DNA of 64,000 nucleotides from Rippkaea orientalis PCC 8801 (GTDB lineage Bacteria > Cyanobacteriota > Cyanobacteriia > Cyanobacteriales > Microcystaceae), in contig NC_011726.1 in assembly GCF_000021805.1 (NCBI RefSeq), positions 186,001-250,000 of the forward strand, given 5' to 3'. Shown one piece after another: positions 25,308 through 35,177 of this stretch (position 1 is its first letter; the number at the start of each line of letters is the position of its first letter). Under the pieces are notes generated by a model. The model saw only the letters and a program-made list of their open reading frames with translations. It was not told where the DNA came from and ran no database searches. The translations under genes were made by a program, and so were the position numbers.

Positions 25308-26714
25308 ATGAGTAAAGGAACGCTTTTCGATAAGGTTTGGGATGCCCACACAGTGCAAATTTTACCTTCAGGACAAACCCAACTCTTTATCGGACTCCAT
25401 CTAATTCACGAAGTCACCAGTCCCCAAGCATTTGCCATGTTGCGGGAAAGAGGACTCAAAGTATTGTATCCCGATCGCACCGTCGCCACGGTCGATCACA
25501 TCGTCCCCACAGAAAACCAGGCCAGACCCTTTGCGGACTATCTAGCCGAAGAAATGATGCAAGCGTTGGAGAAAAACGCCCAAGATAACGGGATTCGCTT
25601 CTGTCATATTGGATCAGGCGATCAAGGGATCGTCCATGTGATCGCCCCCGAACAAGGGTTAACCCAACCCGGAATGACCATCGCCTGTGGAGACTCCCAT
25701 ACCTCCACCCATGGGGCTTTTGGCGCGATCGCCTTTGGTATCGGAACCTCCCAAGTCAGGGATGTCTTAGCTTCCCAAACCCTGGCTTTAGCTAAGCTAA
25801 AAGTCCGTAAAATTGAAGTTAATGGAACCCTAGCCCCTGGAGTCTATGCTAAGGACGTGATTCTCCATATTATCCGTAAATTAGGCGTGAAAGGCGGTGT
25901 GGGATACGCCTACGAATACGCCGGAACCACCTTTGAGGCCATGTCCATGGAAGAGAGGATGACGGTGTGTAATATGGCCATTGAAGGGGGGGCTCGATGT
26001 GGCTATATTAACCCCGACCAAGTGACCTTTGACTACCTCAAGGGGCGAGATTTTGCCCCCACAGGAGAGAATTGGGATAAGGCAGTGGAATGGTGGCAAA
26101 GTATTCGGTCTGATGCCGATGCCGAGTACGATGATGTCATAGTATTCGACGCTAAAGACATCGAACCGACCGTAACATGGGGCATTACCCCCGGTCAAGG
26201 TATTGGAGTCAGTGAGGTCATTCCTATCCCTGACAGTTTACCCGAAAGCGATCGCGCCATTGCTAAAGAAGCCTATGAGTATATGCAGCTTTCCCCTGGA
26301 GCCCCCATTAAGGGGACTAAGGTAGATGTCTGTTTTATTGGCAGTTGTACTAATGGACGTATTAGTGACCTTCGCGAAGCGGCTAAATTTGCCCAAGGAC
26401 ACCACGTTTCCCCAGGGGTGAAAGCCTTTGTGGTTCCGGGGTCAGAACGGGTTAAGGTTCAAGCAGAAGCCGAAGGACTCGATAAAATCTTTGTTGAGGC
26501 TGGGTTTGAATGGCGCGAGGCCGGTTGTTCCATGTGTTTAGCCATGAACCCGGATAAGCTACAAGGGGATCAAATTAGTGCCTCGTCTTCTAACCGCAAT
26601 TTTAAGGGTCGTCAGGGGTCTTCAACCGGTCGGACTTTGTTAATGAGTCCGGCGATGGTGGTAGCCGCCGCGATCAATGGCCAAGTCTCGGATGTACGCG
26701 AATTAGTCTCCTAA
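25308..26714 (+). CDS. leuC: 3-isopropylmalate dehydratase large subunit
   Basis: A [4Fe-4S] hydro-lyase that isomerises 2- to 3-isopropylmalate in leucine synthesis, with LeuD as partner (not in this window). The 468-residue length is normal. Cluster cysteines lie in FIGSCTNGR and [30 protein letters not shown] and [13 protein letters not shown] are family signatures. The ATG at 25308 follows a 245-bp spacer. A GGTGGGC palindrome with a T-run follows the stop and may terminate transcription. Confidence 0.96.
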   Translation: MSKGTLFDKVWDAHTVQILPSGQTQLFIGLHLIHEVTSPQAFAMLRERGLKVLYPDRTVATVDHIVPTENQARPFADYLAEEMMQALEKNAQDNGIRFCHIGSGDQGIVHVIAPEQGLTQPGMTIACGDSHTSTHGAFGAIAFGIGTSQVRDVLASQTLALAKLKVRKIEVNGTLAPGVYAKDVILHIIRKLGVKGGVGYAYEYAGTTFEAMSMEERMTVCNMAIEGGARCGYINPDQVTFDYLKGRDFAPTGENWDKAVEWWQSIRSDADAEYDDVIVFDAKDIEPTVTWGITPGQGIGVSEVIPIPDSLPESDRAIAKEAYEYMQLSPGAPIKGTKVDVCFIGSCTNGRISDLREAAKFAQGHHVSPGVKAFVVPGSERVKVQAEAEGLDKIFVEAGFEWREAGCSMCLAMNPDKLQGDQISASSSNRNFKGRQGSSTGRTLLMSPAMVVAAAINGQVSDVRELVS

Positions 26715-26720
26715 AGGTCG

Positions 26721-26742
26721 GGTGGGCATTGCCCACCTTTTT
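26721..26742 (+). terminator. Possible Rho-independent terminator of leuC (GGTGGGC palindrome, copy 3)
   Basis: GGTGGGC-ATT-GCCCACC at 26721-26737 followed by TTTTT, six bases after the leuC stop. The next gene starts at 26751, so read-through must occur if that gene depends on the same transcript. Confidence 0.55.
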
Positions 26743-26750
26743 GAACAATT

Positions 26751-27374
26751 ATGGTACAAATTATCCCTGCTTCGGTTCTTAGCATACAGGAATTAGAAGC
26801 GAAATTTTCTGTAACTGAAAATACCGATCCTCAGTTTTTTGCAGAATGGCAAGGGAATTTATCTGAGTTAGATACTTGGGAAAAACAAGCCTTAGATCGT
26901 TTGAAAATAGGTTATTTGGATGTTCTTAAAAAGCCTCCTGTTTTGCAAAATGCAGTCAGAATGGTGATTTTATATCCTTTATTATTTATTGCAGGATTTT
27001 ATTTATCTCCCTTGCAAGTTAAGGCTAAATATCCTATTACTATTATATCCGAAGAAGGGGAAGGGTTAAGAATTGAAGGTCGGATGGATATTTTAGTGTT
27101 AAAAGATCAATTTTGGTTTTTAGTGATTGAGTCTAAACGTCCTTCTATTTCCCTCGAAGAAGGAATAGCCCAAATTTTAGCTTATATGTTAGGAACTCCC
27201 CATGAAGATCGACCCATTTTTGGGTTATTAACCAATGGTGCTTATTTTCGCTTTGTTAAATTAGTGAAACAGCCTATAATTCAATATGGTTTATCTGATA
27301 CATTTGTTATCTATAATCAAGGCAATCCTTTATATTTAGTCTTACAAATACTGAAACAGTTAGCGAGTTTTTAA
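26751..27374 (+). CDS. Stand-alone HsdR-N-like / PD-(D/E)XK domain protein
   Basis: A 207-residue protein. Residues about 105-160 contain IEGRMDILVLKDQFWFLVIESKR, with the D...E-x-K spacing of a PD-(D/E)XK nuclease core, followed by EEGIAQILAYMLG and IFGLLTNGAYFRFVKL. This matches the N-terminal nuclease domain of type I restriction HsdR, but the helicase domain and HsdM/HsdS partners are absent. Such stand-alone proteins are frequent in cyanobacteria; nuclease activity is inferred. It is 36 bp downstream of leuC. Confidence 0.68.
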   Translation: MVQIIPASVLSIQELEAKFSVTENTDPQFFAEWQGNLSELDTWEKQALDRLKIGYLDVLKKPPVLQNAVRMVILYPLLFIAGFYLSPLQVKAKYPITIISEEGEGLRIEGRMDILVLKDQFWFLVIESKRPSISLEEGIAQILAYMLGTPHEDRPIFGLLTNGAYFRFVKLVKQPIIQYGLSDTFVIYNQGNPLYLVLQILKQLASF

Positions 27375-27390
27375 TTATTATGCAAAAAAT

Positions 27391-27747
27391 CTAATGAATC
27401 TCACGAAAGACAAAATAAGCTGCGCCAACTAAACAACAAGCAGCCCAAAGATAGTCTAGTTTAATGGGTTCTTTCATCACAAAAACGGTAAAAGGAATGA
27501 AAATAACTAAAGACATTCCCACTTGTAAAATTTGTAATTTTGACAAACTTAATTGGGTATGGCCAAGGCGATTAGCCGGAATATGAACGGTATACTCAAA
27601 AAAGGCAATGCACCAACTGGCGATCGAGGCAATATACCAGGGACGATGGTTAAGATATTTTAAATGCAAGTACCATGCCGTTAACATAAACGCATTGGAA
27701 ACCGTAAGCAAAAAAATGACCCTTCCTAAGACCGACATGGTTAACAA
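27391..27747 (-). CDS. DUF486 (DMT-superfamily) small membrane protein
   Basis: 118 residues with four transmembrane helices (FLLTVSNAFMLTAWYLHL, IASIASWCIAFFEYTV, LQVGMSLVIFIPFTVFVM, LWAACCLVGAAYFVF). The NRLGHTQLSLSKLQILQ segment is characteristic of the DUF486 family, a half-size relative of drug/metabolite transporters. The substrate is unknown. It is convergent with the HsdR-N-like gene and divergent from the PBP gene. Confidence 0.82.
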   Translation of the reverse strand: MLTMSVLGRVIFLLTVSNAFMLTAWYLHLKYLNHRPWYIASIASWCIAFFEYTVHIPANRLGHTQLSLSKLQILQVGMSLVIFIPFTVFVMKEPIKLDYLWAACCLVGAAYFVFREIH

Positions 27748-27955
27748 TAGACAAAGAATGATTCAATTATATGCCCAATCACTCAATAATCCATTCCCCA
27801 TCCCCCACTTTTTCAAAGACATAGGGCATAATGGATAAGATCAGGGTCTTGACTCCTGGCCAAATTCTTGTAAGCTACATATAAAAAACTTAGATCCAGC
27901 TTAGCCCCTCGTTGTTTAATAAACCCTTTTATCGGAGTGAGGAAGTAAAACCACC

Positions 27956-29887
27956 GTGTCGTCTAGCACTATCCGACAACAACCCAAACCTCAAAAATCC
28001 CCGAACCCTAAACCGTCCTTCGGTCAGGGTGTCATCAAAGTAGCTGGAGGGACTGCCCTCGGCCTAGCCATGTTAGGCAGTTCCATTATTGCCGGAGGAC
28101 TGGTAGGACTAGCCATTAGCTTTCGCAACCTCCCTGATGTCCGCATTCTTAATAACTATGCTCCCACAGAAACCAGCTATATTTACGATGTCAAGGGAAG
28201 ACTGCTTTCAAGACTTCACGAAGAAGCCAACCGAGAAGTGGTTAGCATGGAGGATATTTCCCCTGACCTCAAACGCGCGGTCTTAGCGATCGAAGATAGC
28301 CATTTTTACTACCACCATGGAATTAATCCTACCAGTATTGGACGCGCTATCTGGGTTAACTACAGAAGTGGAGGTGTGGTGGAAGGGGCCTCGACTATCA
28401 CCATGCAGTTAGTCAAAAATATTTTTCTTTCCAAAGAACGAACTTTTAACCGTAAACTCTCAGAAGCCGTTCTAGCCATTCGTGTCGAACAGGTGTTTGA
28501 TAAAGATAAAATCTTGGAAATGTACCTCAATAACATCTATTGGGGACACAATAACTACGGTGTTCAAACTGCTGCTGAAAGCTATTTTAATAAACCCGCT
28601 TCTAAATTAACTTTAGCCGAATCTGCCTTAATGGCTGGACTGATTCAAGCCCCCGAAACCTATAGCCCTTTTACTAACTATACTAAATCTAAACAAAGAC
28701 AAGCCGTTGTTTTAGACCGCATGGCCGAAATTGGCTGGATAACACCCCAAGAAGCCGAAGTCGCAAAAAATGCCCCTCTAAAAGTAGGTAAACCCACCGC
28801 TTGGCAAGGAAGCAAACTCCCCTATGTGACGGATACTGTCATGGAAGAGTTAGAAGCCAAGTTCGGCAAAGAAGCCACCCGCAAAGGGGGAATGCGAGTT
28901 CAAACCACTGTCGATTATTTTGCTCAAACCAAAGCCCAAGAAGTCGTAGAACAGGGCTACCGTAACCTACGGGGACGGGGTATCTATGCTAGAAATCTGC
29001 AAATCGCTTTGGTAGCTGTTGATCCTCGTACCCATTTTATCAAAGCGATCGTCGGGGGGGTCGATTACGAGAAAAGTCAATTAAACCGCGCGACTCAATC
29101 CCGCCGTCAACCCGGGTCATCCTTTAAGTCTTTTGTTTACTATACCGCCTTTGCCACAGGAAGATATACCCCTGAATCCGTGGTTAACGATAGTCCTGTT
29201 AGCTTCCGAGATGGTAGCGGTTTATATACCCCGAAAAACTACGGCGGAGGGTATAGCGGACCGATGTCAATTCGGACAGCTTTAATTCAATCTCGCAACG
29301 TTCCGGCGGTGGTTATCGGTAGAAAGGTTGGTGTAGATAAAGTCATTGAAGTTTGTCGTCGTTTGGGGATTGACAGTCCTCTACAACCAGTCACCTCCCT
29401 ACCCTTGGGGGCGGGTGATATTACGCCTTTAGAAATGGCGGCCGCCTATGCTACCTTTGCTAGTAATGGTTGGCATTCTGAACCCACGATTATCCTACGG
29501 GTGACGGACAGCCGAGGCAATGTTTTATTAGATAATACCCCTAAACCCCAATTAGTCCTTGATCCGTGGTCGGCTGCTAGTACAACCTCAGTATTACAAG
29601 GGGTGATTACCAGTGGAACTGGAAGGGCTGCCAATATTGGTCGTCCGGCTGCGGGTAAAACGGGAACGACTGACTCAGAACGGGATGTTTGGTTTGTCGG
29701 CTATGTCCCTCAATTAGCCACGGCGGTTTGGATTGGGGATGATGCTAACCGAGTCCTGGGACGAGGAGTAACGGGAGGGGGTAATGCTGCTCCCATTTGG
29801 CGCAATTTTATGCAGCAAGCCCTAAAAAGTGAACCCGTTAAACACTTCCCCGCCGCTTCTAAATACCCCCGTCCTAAGGCAAAATAA
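27956..29887 (+). CDS. Class A penicillin-binding protein (PBP1-type)
   Basis: A 643-residue bifunctional peptidoglycan synthase. One N-terminal transmembrane segment spans about residues 32-55. The GT51 glycosyltransferase domain shows AIEDSHFYYHHGINP (catalytic Glu), EGASTITMQLVKN, KILEMYLNNIYWG and AALMAGLIQAP. The transpeptidase domain has the catalytic Ser in PGSSFKSF, SRN as the second motif and KTGTT as the third. The start is GTG. It acts at the inner membrane outer face. The bestrophin gene follows by 21 bp. Confidence 0.95.
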   Translation: MSSSTIRQQPKPQKSPNPKPSFGQGVIKVAGGTALGLAMLGSSIIAGGLVGLAISFRNLPDVRILNNYAPTETSYIYDVKGRLLSRLHEEANREVVSMEDISPDLKRAVLAIEDSHFYYHHGINPTSIGRAIWVNYRSGGVVEGASTITMQLVKNIFLSKERTFNRKLSEAVLAIRVEQVFDKDKILEMYLNNIYWGHNNYGVQTAAESYFNKPASKLTLAESALMAGLIQAPETYSPFTNYTKSKQRQAVVLDRMAEIGWITPQEAEVAKNAPLKVGKPTAWQGSKLPYVTDTVMEELEAKFGKEATRKGGMRVQTTVDYFAQTKAQEVVEQGYRNLRGRGIYARNLQIALVAVDPRTHFIKAIVGGVDYEKSQLNRATQSRRQPGSSFKSFVYYTAFATGRYTPESVVNDSPVSFRDGSGLYTPKNYGGGYSGPMSIRTALIQSRNVPAVVIGRKVGVDKVIEVCRRLGIDSPLQPVTSLPLGAGDITPLEMAAAYATFASNGWHSEPTIILRVTDSRGNVLLDNTPKPQLVLDPWSAASTTSVLQGVITSGTGRAANIGRPAAGKTGTTDSERDVWFVGYVPQLATAVWIGDDANRVLGRGVTGGGNAAPIWRNFMQQALKSEPVKHFPAASKYPRPKAK

Positions 29888-29908
29888 AGGGGGTTCAGTT
29901 CTGACGGG

Positions 29909-30853
29909 ATGAAAAACCAAATTAATTATCAAGATAAGTCGGAAGGTCGAAATTGGTTCCGCCTTGTGTATCAATGGCGGGGCTCGGTGATGAAGGCTAT
30001 TTTGCCACGGGTTTTAGTCTGTGCCATATTTAGTTTAGGAGTCACTGTTTTTTATCAATGCGGAGTTAATTTAGCTTTACCCTTGGAGAGTGGGATAGTC
30101 CCTAGTATTGTTTTGGGTTTATTGTTAGTTTTTCGCACGAATACGGCCTATGAACGATTCTGGGAAGGGCGCAAACTTTGGGGAACATTAATTAATACAG
30201 TTCGTAATTTAGCTCGCACTATTTGGGTAACCGTTGAAGAAAATGAAGCCCAAGATCGTCAAGAAAAAATTGTTACTTTGCGCCTTTTAGTTGCTTTTTC
30301 TGTCGCCACAAAACTCCATTTAAGGGGATACACAAACTACGATGAATTAATTGACTTAATGCCTAATTTATGGCATGAAAAATTAAAATCCATGAACAAT
30401 CCACCTTTAGAGATTGCTTTTTGGATTGGCGATTATCTTCAGGAACAATACGAAAAAGGCTGTATTAATCCCTATCAACTAACAGCCATGTTTAAATTAC
30501 TCGATATTATGGTTGATGTTTTGGGAGGATGTGAGCGTATTCTGAAAACACCAATTCCCCTCGCTTATTCGATTCATTTAAAACAATTAGTGTTTATTTA
30601 TTGTTTTACCCTTCCTTTTCAGGTGGTTGATGAGTTACGATGGCTAACATCTCCTTTGGTTTCCTTGATTAGCTTTACCGTTTTTGGGATTGAGGAAATT
30701 GGGGAAGAAATTGAAGATCCTTTTGGCTATGATGCCAATGATTTACCCTTAGATAAAATCTGTCAAACTATGAAAATCAATATTGAAGATTTGATTAGTT
30801 TGGATCCTTGTGTTAGATATTGGAAAACTTCTGTTGATGAATTAATGAATTAG
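29909..30853 (+). CDS. Bestrophin-family anion channel (UPF0187)
   Basis: A 314-residue membrane protein. RNWFRLVYQWRGSVMKAILPRVL and the segment LLLVFRTNTAYERFWEGRKLWGTLINTVRNLART are hallmarks of the bacterial bestrophin family (anion or cation channels). Further helices follow at YSIHLKQLVFIYCFTLPF. FGIEEIGEEIEDPFGYDANDLPLD is the conserved acidic C-terminal motif. Plant and algal relatives pass bicarbonate or chloride; here the ion is inferred as anionic only. It is 21 bp after the PBP gene and 8 bp before the next gene. Confidence 0.9.
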   Translation: MKNQINYQDKSEGRNWFRLVYQWRGSVMKAILPRVLVCAIFSLGVTVFYQCGVNLALPLESGIVPSIVLGLLLVFRTNTAYERFWEGRKLWGTLINTVRNLARTIWVTVEENEAQDRQEKIVTLRLLVAFSVATKLHLRGYTNYDELIDLMPNLWHEKLKSMNNPPLEIAFWIGDYLQEQYEKGCINPYQLTAMFKLLDIMVDVLGGCERILKTPIPLAYSIHLKQLVFIYCFTLPFQVVDELRWLTSPLVSLISFTVFGIEEIGEEIEDPFGYDANDLPLDKICQTMKINIEDLISLDPCVRYWKTSVDELMN

Positions 30854-30861
30854 GACAAATC

Positions 30862-31425
30862 ATGAGTACTATGACGACTTGGCAAGTTCCCGACAATCTA
30901 TCTAATGAACAAGCAATTGAGTTAGCCTATTCTTTGTTAGAACAGATGGAAAGTAATCAATTAACCGATAATGAAATTGAACAAAGAATTATTGATTTAG
31001 CGAAAAGTAAAACCGGAGCCAGAAACTTTTTAGGAGCTTATTTAACCAGTAACAGTAATCTCCCAGATTCTCCTTCTGTTAGGGTAATTAATGCCTTAAA
31101 ATCTTCTCCTGAAATTGTTAGTGAATTGATGGTTAAAAACCTAGCGATGTCAACTACAATGGCGATCACCCATCGACGCAATAATGATGAAGAAAATGCT
31201 CAAGGTTCTGATAAAGTGTGTCAACGTTCAGCCAAGTTAATTAAAGCATTAAACCTTGATATAATCCAAGATGAATTAAACCAATTACTCAACAGTATTA
31301 CAACAGGAGAAGGAGAATATCAAGCTTTTTTAGAACGGTGGGGCTATGATCAAGAACAATTACAAGCCATGGCTACAAAAGTTACCCAAGTCCTCAAAAG
31401 TGGAGTTTTTTTAAAGAAAGAATAA
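30862..31425 (+). CDS. Hypothetical protein, 187 aa
   Basis: A soluble, helix-rich acidic protein (MSTMTTWQVPDNLSNEQAIELAYSLLEQME and LLNSITTGEGEYQAFLERWGYDQEQLQAM). No motif is recognised. It follows the bestrophin by 8 bp and is probably co-transcribed. The conserved-looking C-terminal half hints at a domain. A hairpin lies 2 bp beyond its stop. Confidence 0.6.
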   Translation: MSTMTTWQVPDNLSNEQAIELAYSLLEQMESNQLTDNEIEQRIIDLAKSKTGARNFLGAYLTSNSNLPDSPSVRVINALKSSPEIVSELMVKNLAMSTTMAITHRRNNDEENAQGSDKVCQRSAKLIKALNLDIIQDELNQLLNSITTGEGEYQAFLERWGYDQEQLQAMATKVTQVLKSGVFLKKE

Positions 31426-31426
31426 T

Positions 31427-31447
31427 AGGGTGAGCCATGCTCACCCT
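31427..31447. terminator. Hairpin between convergent genes
   Basis: AGGGTGAGC-CAT-GCTCACCCT, a 9-bp perfect stem located between the hypothetical gene (+) and rpmE (-). The minus side is followed by a T-rich run, so it may terminate the ribosomal transcript. Confidence 0.6.
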
Positions 31448-31469
31448 AATACAAAAATCAATCAGAGAT

Positions 31470-31718
31470 TTATTTTTGGTCGCCTTTTTTATTGGGTTTT
31501 GAACCACCTTTCCCCAAATTTCCATAACGTTTTTGGAAGCGATCGATCCGTCCTTCCGTATCAATCATTTTCTGGGTTCCCGTATAAAAAGGATGGTTTC
31601 CTGACCAAACTTCCACATGAATTTCGGGTTGAGTCGATCCCACTGTCATGACAACTTCGCCATTGCAGATGATTTTGGCTTCCGGATACCAAGTGGGATG
31701 AATGTCAGCTTTAGGCAT
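31470..31718 (-). CDS. rpmE: Ribosomal protein L31
   Basis: An 82-residue 50S protein, the last gene of the ribosomal block. It starts [20 protein letters not shown] and contains [29 protein letters not shown]. The zinc-binding Cys set of the C+ form is not complete, since only one Cys is seen, so this looks like the zinc-free type. It lies 76 bp downstream of rpsI. Confidence 0.93.
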   Translation of the reverse strand: MPKADIHPTWYPEAKIICNGEVVMTVGSTQPEIHVEVWSGNHPFYTGTQKMIDTEGRIDRFQKRYGNLGKGGSKPNKKGDQK

Positions 31719-31794
31719 AATTTTTCTCCTGTGAATTAATTAACTTATTAAGGAAGGGAATAGAAAACAATCCATAATCCATTCCCAATTCCCT

Positions 31795-32202
31795 TTAGCG
31801 TTTTGAGTATTGAGGGGCTTTACGCGCTTTATGTAACCCGTATTTCTTCCGTTCTTTGGCGCGAGGATCACGAGTTAAATAGCCTTCAACTTTTAACGGT
31901 TGACGGTTTTCTGGGGCTAACTCACACAGGGCTCTAGCTACCCCTAATTTAACCGCATCCGCTTGTCCTGTCAGTCCACCTCCATGGGCGTTCACTAGGA
32001 TATCATAATCGTTTTCTAGTCCCAAGGTTTCCAAAGGAGCCTTAATCGATTGAATATAGGAAGCAATGCGGTTAAAATAATCATTGCCTGGCTTATTATT
32101 AACCGTAATTGCGCCACTGCCGGGGACTAATCTAACTCTGGCGATCGCCGATTTACGTCGGCCAGTTCCCCAATAAACGACTTTATCTTTAGTGCTTTCC
32201 AT
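31795..32202 (-). CDS. rpsI: Ribosomal protein S9
   Basis: A 135-residue 30S protein. [19 protein letters not shown] is the N-terminal S9 signature and the C terminus ends with the typical RKAPQYSKR tail, which reaches the P site. Its ATG overlaps the rplM stop by one base (TAATG), giving tight coupling of rplM and rpsI. Confidence 0.95.
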   Translation of the reverse strand: MESTKDKVVYWGTGRRKSAIARVRLVPGSGAITVNNKPGNDYFNRIASYIQSIKAPLETLGLENDYDILVNAHGGGLTGQADAVKLGVARALCELAPENRQPLKVEGYLTRDPRAKERKKYGLHKARKAPQYSKR

Positions 32203-32657
32203 TAATTTTCTCCAGTAGGAATCGTGTTAACAATAAGGGTTTCTGGTTGTTGAGCTTGGTGGGGATGGGTTGGCCCCGTATAAACTTTTAACTTAGTAAA
32301 CAGTTTGCGACCCAAGGAATTTTTCGGCAACATTCCCTTGACCGCGTGTTCAACAATTCTCTCAGGAAGACGCGCCTGTAATTTCTCAAACGTCTCAACT
32401 TTCATCCCCCCTGGTCTTCCAGAGTGGCGACGATAGAGCTTTTGGCTGGACTTTTTCCCGGTGACAACCACTTTCTCCGCATTGACAATAATCACAAAAT
32501 CGCCTGTATCCATGTGGGGGGTAAAGGTAGGTTTATTTTTTCCCCGCAGAATTTGGGCAACTTCTGAGGCTAAACGTCCTAAACGCTGGTCGGCTGCGTC
32601 TATAACGTACCATTTCTGGTCAAGGGTTTCTGGGTTAGGTGTGATGGTTTTGTTCAT
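32202..32657 (-). CDS. rplM: Ribosomal protein L13
   Basis: A 151-residue 50S protein: [26 protein letters not shown], then [18 protein letters not shown] and [12 protein letters not shown]. It pairs with rpsI as usual. It lies 44 bp downstream of truA. Confidence 0.95.
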   Translation of the reverse strand: MNKTITPNPETLDQKWYVIDAADQRLGRLASEVAQILRGKNKPTFTPHMDTGDFVIIVNAEKVVVTGKKSSQKLYRRHSGRPGGMKVETFEKLQARLPERIVEHAVKGMLPKNSLGRKLFTKLKVYTGPTHPHQAQQPETLIVNTIPTGEN

Positions 32658-32701
32658 AGGTAGTAATTTAATCGAAAATTTGTCTCATTTAGGCTATTTT
32701 T

Positions 32702-33583
32702 TTAGGAAGTCATTCCATAGGGTAGACTCTGATTGGGGAAGGACAACGAAGAATCAAGCACTTGATTAAACAGGAATAGAGGTTGACTATCAAACCAAAG
32801 GCTAGGAGGAAAGGGAAACTCTTCATAACCAACCCGCAACAGGCATAACCCCTTGGCCGGAGCCGCATATTTCACGGCTTCCCGTTGTTGCTTACGCCAA
32901 ATCTCCGTAAAGTTTTCTAGCGATCGCTTGCCACTGCCCACTTCCACTAACAGTCCCACCAACAACCGAACCATCCCATACAAGAATCCATTGGCCTGAA
33001 TTTCCAGATGAATAAAGGGGCCTTGTCGGTGACAGTGGGTACTTTGAACCTCAACCCAGGAATGATCTCGTCGAGACCCCGCACGATGAAACGCCGCTAA
33101 ATGGTGCCTTCCCAATAAGGGGTTTAAGGCTTGCTGCATCAGGGATTCATCCAGGGGAAAATGGTAATAATGCCAACTATAGGGCTTAACAAATAGGTTA
33201 GGTCGCTGCTCGGTATAGAAGGTATAGCGATAGCGTCGCCATTGGGCTGAAAATCGGGCGTGCCAAGTCAATGGAACCTGTGCTGACCCTCGAATCAAAA
33301 TGTCTTCAGGTAAGCGAGCATTGAGAATGTCTACCCAGCGTGAGGCCGGAATGGGACTGACCATATCAAAATGGGCGACTTGCGCTGCCGCATGGACTCC
33401 CGCATCCGTTCGTCCTGCACCATGAAGGGTCACTGTCTCTCCCAATACTTCGGCGATCGCGTTTTCGATTTCGGCTTGTACGGTACGCTGGTTCGGTTGC
33501 CATTGCCAACCATGGAAACGGCTGCCCAGGTATTGAATGACCAGAGCAACGCGCTGTTTTTCCTTGGTTTGAGTCCCTTTCAT
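32702..33583 (-). CDS. truA: tRNA pseudouridine(38-40) synthase
   Basis: A 293-residue enzyme converting U38-U40 in tRNA anticodon arms to pseudouridine. The catalytic Asp is in GRTDAGVHA. LVIQYLGSRFHGWQWQPNQRTVQAEIE and FHRAGSRRDHSW fit the family. The position between rplQ and rplM is usual in cyanobacterial ribosomal clusters. Confidence 0.93.
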   Translation of the reverse strand: MKGTQTKEKQRVALVIQYLGSRFHGWQWQPNQRTVQAEIENAIAEVLGETVTLHGAGRTDAGVHAAAQVAHFDMVSPIPASRWVDILNARLPEDILIRGSAQVPLTWHARFSAQWRRYRYTFYTEQRPNLFVKPYSWHYYHFPLDESLMQQALNPLLGRHHLAAFHRAGSRRDHSWVEVQSTHCHRQGPFIHLEIQANGFLYGMVRLLVGLLVEVGSGKRSLENFTEIWRKQQREAVKYAAPAKGLCLLRVGYEEFPFPPSLWFDSQPLFLFNQVLDSSLSFPNQSLPYGMTS

Positions 33584-33614
33584 GACTTAGGCAACTTTCT
33601 CCTATCCAAACCCC

Positions 33615-33965
33615 TTACACTAATTCAATAATGGCCATTTCCGCATTATCTCCGCGACGGCGCAAGGTCCGAGTAATGCGAGTATAGCCTCCATTGCGGT
33701 TGCCATAACGCGATTGAACATCGGCAAATAGGGAATGGACTAATTGCTTGTCGTACATATACCCTAAGGCTCTACGCCTAGCTGCTAAAGAGCCATCTTT
33801 AGCCAGGGTAATCATTCTTTCGACTTCTGAGCGTACCGCTTTGGCACGGGTTTTGGTGGTCATAATTTGACCGTGACGGATTAGTTCCGTTGTCAGCGAT
33901 CGCAGTAGAGCTTTTCGCTGATCTGCTGGTTTCCCTAATAAGGGGACGCGACATTGATGACGCAT
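33615..33965 (-). CDS. rplQ: Ribosomal protein L17
   Basis: A 116-residue 50S protein starting [21 protein letters not shown]. The longer frame from 33983 adds six residues lacking support. The segment [27 protein letters not shown] is diagnostic. It follows rpoA, as in the alpha operon. Confidence 0.95.
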   Translation of the reverse strand: MRHQCRVPLLGKPADQRKALLRSLTTELIRHGQIMTTKTRAKAVRSEVERMITLAKDGSLAARRRALGYMYDKQLVHSLFADVQSRYGNRNGGYTRITRTLRRRGDNAEMAIIELV

Positions 33966-34051
33966 GGTTTTTTGTCCTCTCAATTGTCATTGATTTACCA
34001 AACTTTAATCGCCAGTTTCCCGATGGGGTCATCCTTGACTGTTGACTAAAA

Positions 34052-35002
34052 TTAAGATTTCGCTTTTTCTTGGGGTAGGGTAATGCCTAACCGCTTTTGC
34101 AAAGCTTCGATCACTTCTTCAGCCGATTTTTGACCGAAGTTTTTGATCTCCAAGAGATCTTCTTGGCTATAATCTAATAAATCGGCCACTGTATTAATTT
34201 GTGCCCGTTTTAGACAGTTGTAAGCCCTGACCGAAAGCTGTAATTCTTCGATGGGAATCTGACTTTGCGGATTCTCATCGTCTTGATAGTCAGGGGTGGT
34301 GGTTTCGAGCTGGTTCAGGTCTTTCAGGGGACTAAACAAATCCACCACAATCTCAGCAGCTTCAGATAGGGCTTCCTTGGGATTAAAACTCCCATTCGTC
34401 CAAATTTCCAAAATTAGCCGATCTTGGGCTTCCCCGTGTTCTCCCCTGATGTCCTCGACGATGTAATTGACCTTAGTCACCGGCATAAACACGGCATCGA
34501 TCTCTAGAAAGTCAAGGGATGTACCGTCATCTTTGCCTCGCTCAACCCCTTTATACCCGGTTCCTGTTTCGATCCGAAACTCCATCTCTAATTTCGAGCC
34601 TTCGGTCAGCGTTGCCACATACTGGGTTGGATCAACCACTTCCACTTCTGAGGGTAACTCAAAGTTGGCTGCCGTGACCGTCCCCGCACTTGTGGCAACC
34701 AGGCGGCCAATTTGCGCCTGATCACTATAGCTTTTTAGGACGATTTCTTTCATGTTTAACATGATTTCTAAGACATCCTCTCTGACCCCTGGAATGGTAG
34801 CAAATTCGTGATTTACCCCTGCAATCCGGATCGCTGTGACGGCGGCTCCTTGCAAGTTAGCCAGTAACACCCGTCGTAAAGCGTTGCCGACGGTGGTTCC
34901 CTGACCCCTCGCTAGAGGTTCTAGGACAAACTTACTATATTGACTTTGATTTTTCTGAGTCTTAGATTCTATACACTCAATTTGAAACTGCGCCACTACC
35001 AT
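34052..35002 (-). CDS. rpoA: RNA polymerase alpha subunit
   Basis: A 316-residue subunit that nucleates RNA polymerase assembly and contacts UP elements and activators. The N-terminal domain has EPLARGQGTTVGNALRRVLL and GVREDVLEIMLNMKEI. The C-terminal domain shows VRAYNCLKRAQINTVADLL and EIKNFGQKSAEEVIEAL. A GTG two codons inside could be an alternative start. It lies between rpsK and rplQ. Confidence 0.97.
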   Translation of the reverse strand: MVVAQFQIECIESKTQKNQSQYSKFVLEPLARGQGTTVGNALRRVLLANLQGAAVTAIRIAGVNHEFATIPGVREDVLEIMLNMKEIVLKSYSDQAQIGRLVATSAGTVTAANFELPSEVEVVDPTQYVATLTEGSKLEMEFRIETGTGYKGVERGKDDGTSLDFLEIDAVFMPVTKVNYIVEDIRGEHGEAQDRLILEIWTNGSFNPKEALSEAAEIVVDLFSPLKDLNQLETTTPDYQDDENPQSQIPIEELQLSVRAYNCLKRAQINTVADLLDYSQEDLLEIKNFGQKSAEEVIEALQKRLGITLPQEKAKS

Positions 35003-35119
35003 GACCTCCCTTCATTGTCAAATGCCTCCAAGACGCGAATGTCCGCGCCTATTGCAACGCCAAAAGCCCACGATCGCAAGTTAAAGCATAGGTTAAGACA
35101 TGGGGAAAAGTTCAAACCC

Positions 35120-35155
35120 TGTTGATCAACTTTTGCCTGTTGCCTGTTGCCTTCC
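35120..35155. repeat. TTGCCTG heptamer repeat in rpsK-rpoA spacer
   Basis: Consecutive TTGCCTG/TTGCCTT units within the 175-bp spacer between rpoA and rpsK, probably another short tandem repeat family. Confidence 0.55.
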
Positions 35156-35177
35156 GCGTCAGCGTGATGACCGTTGG

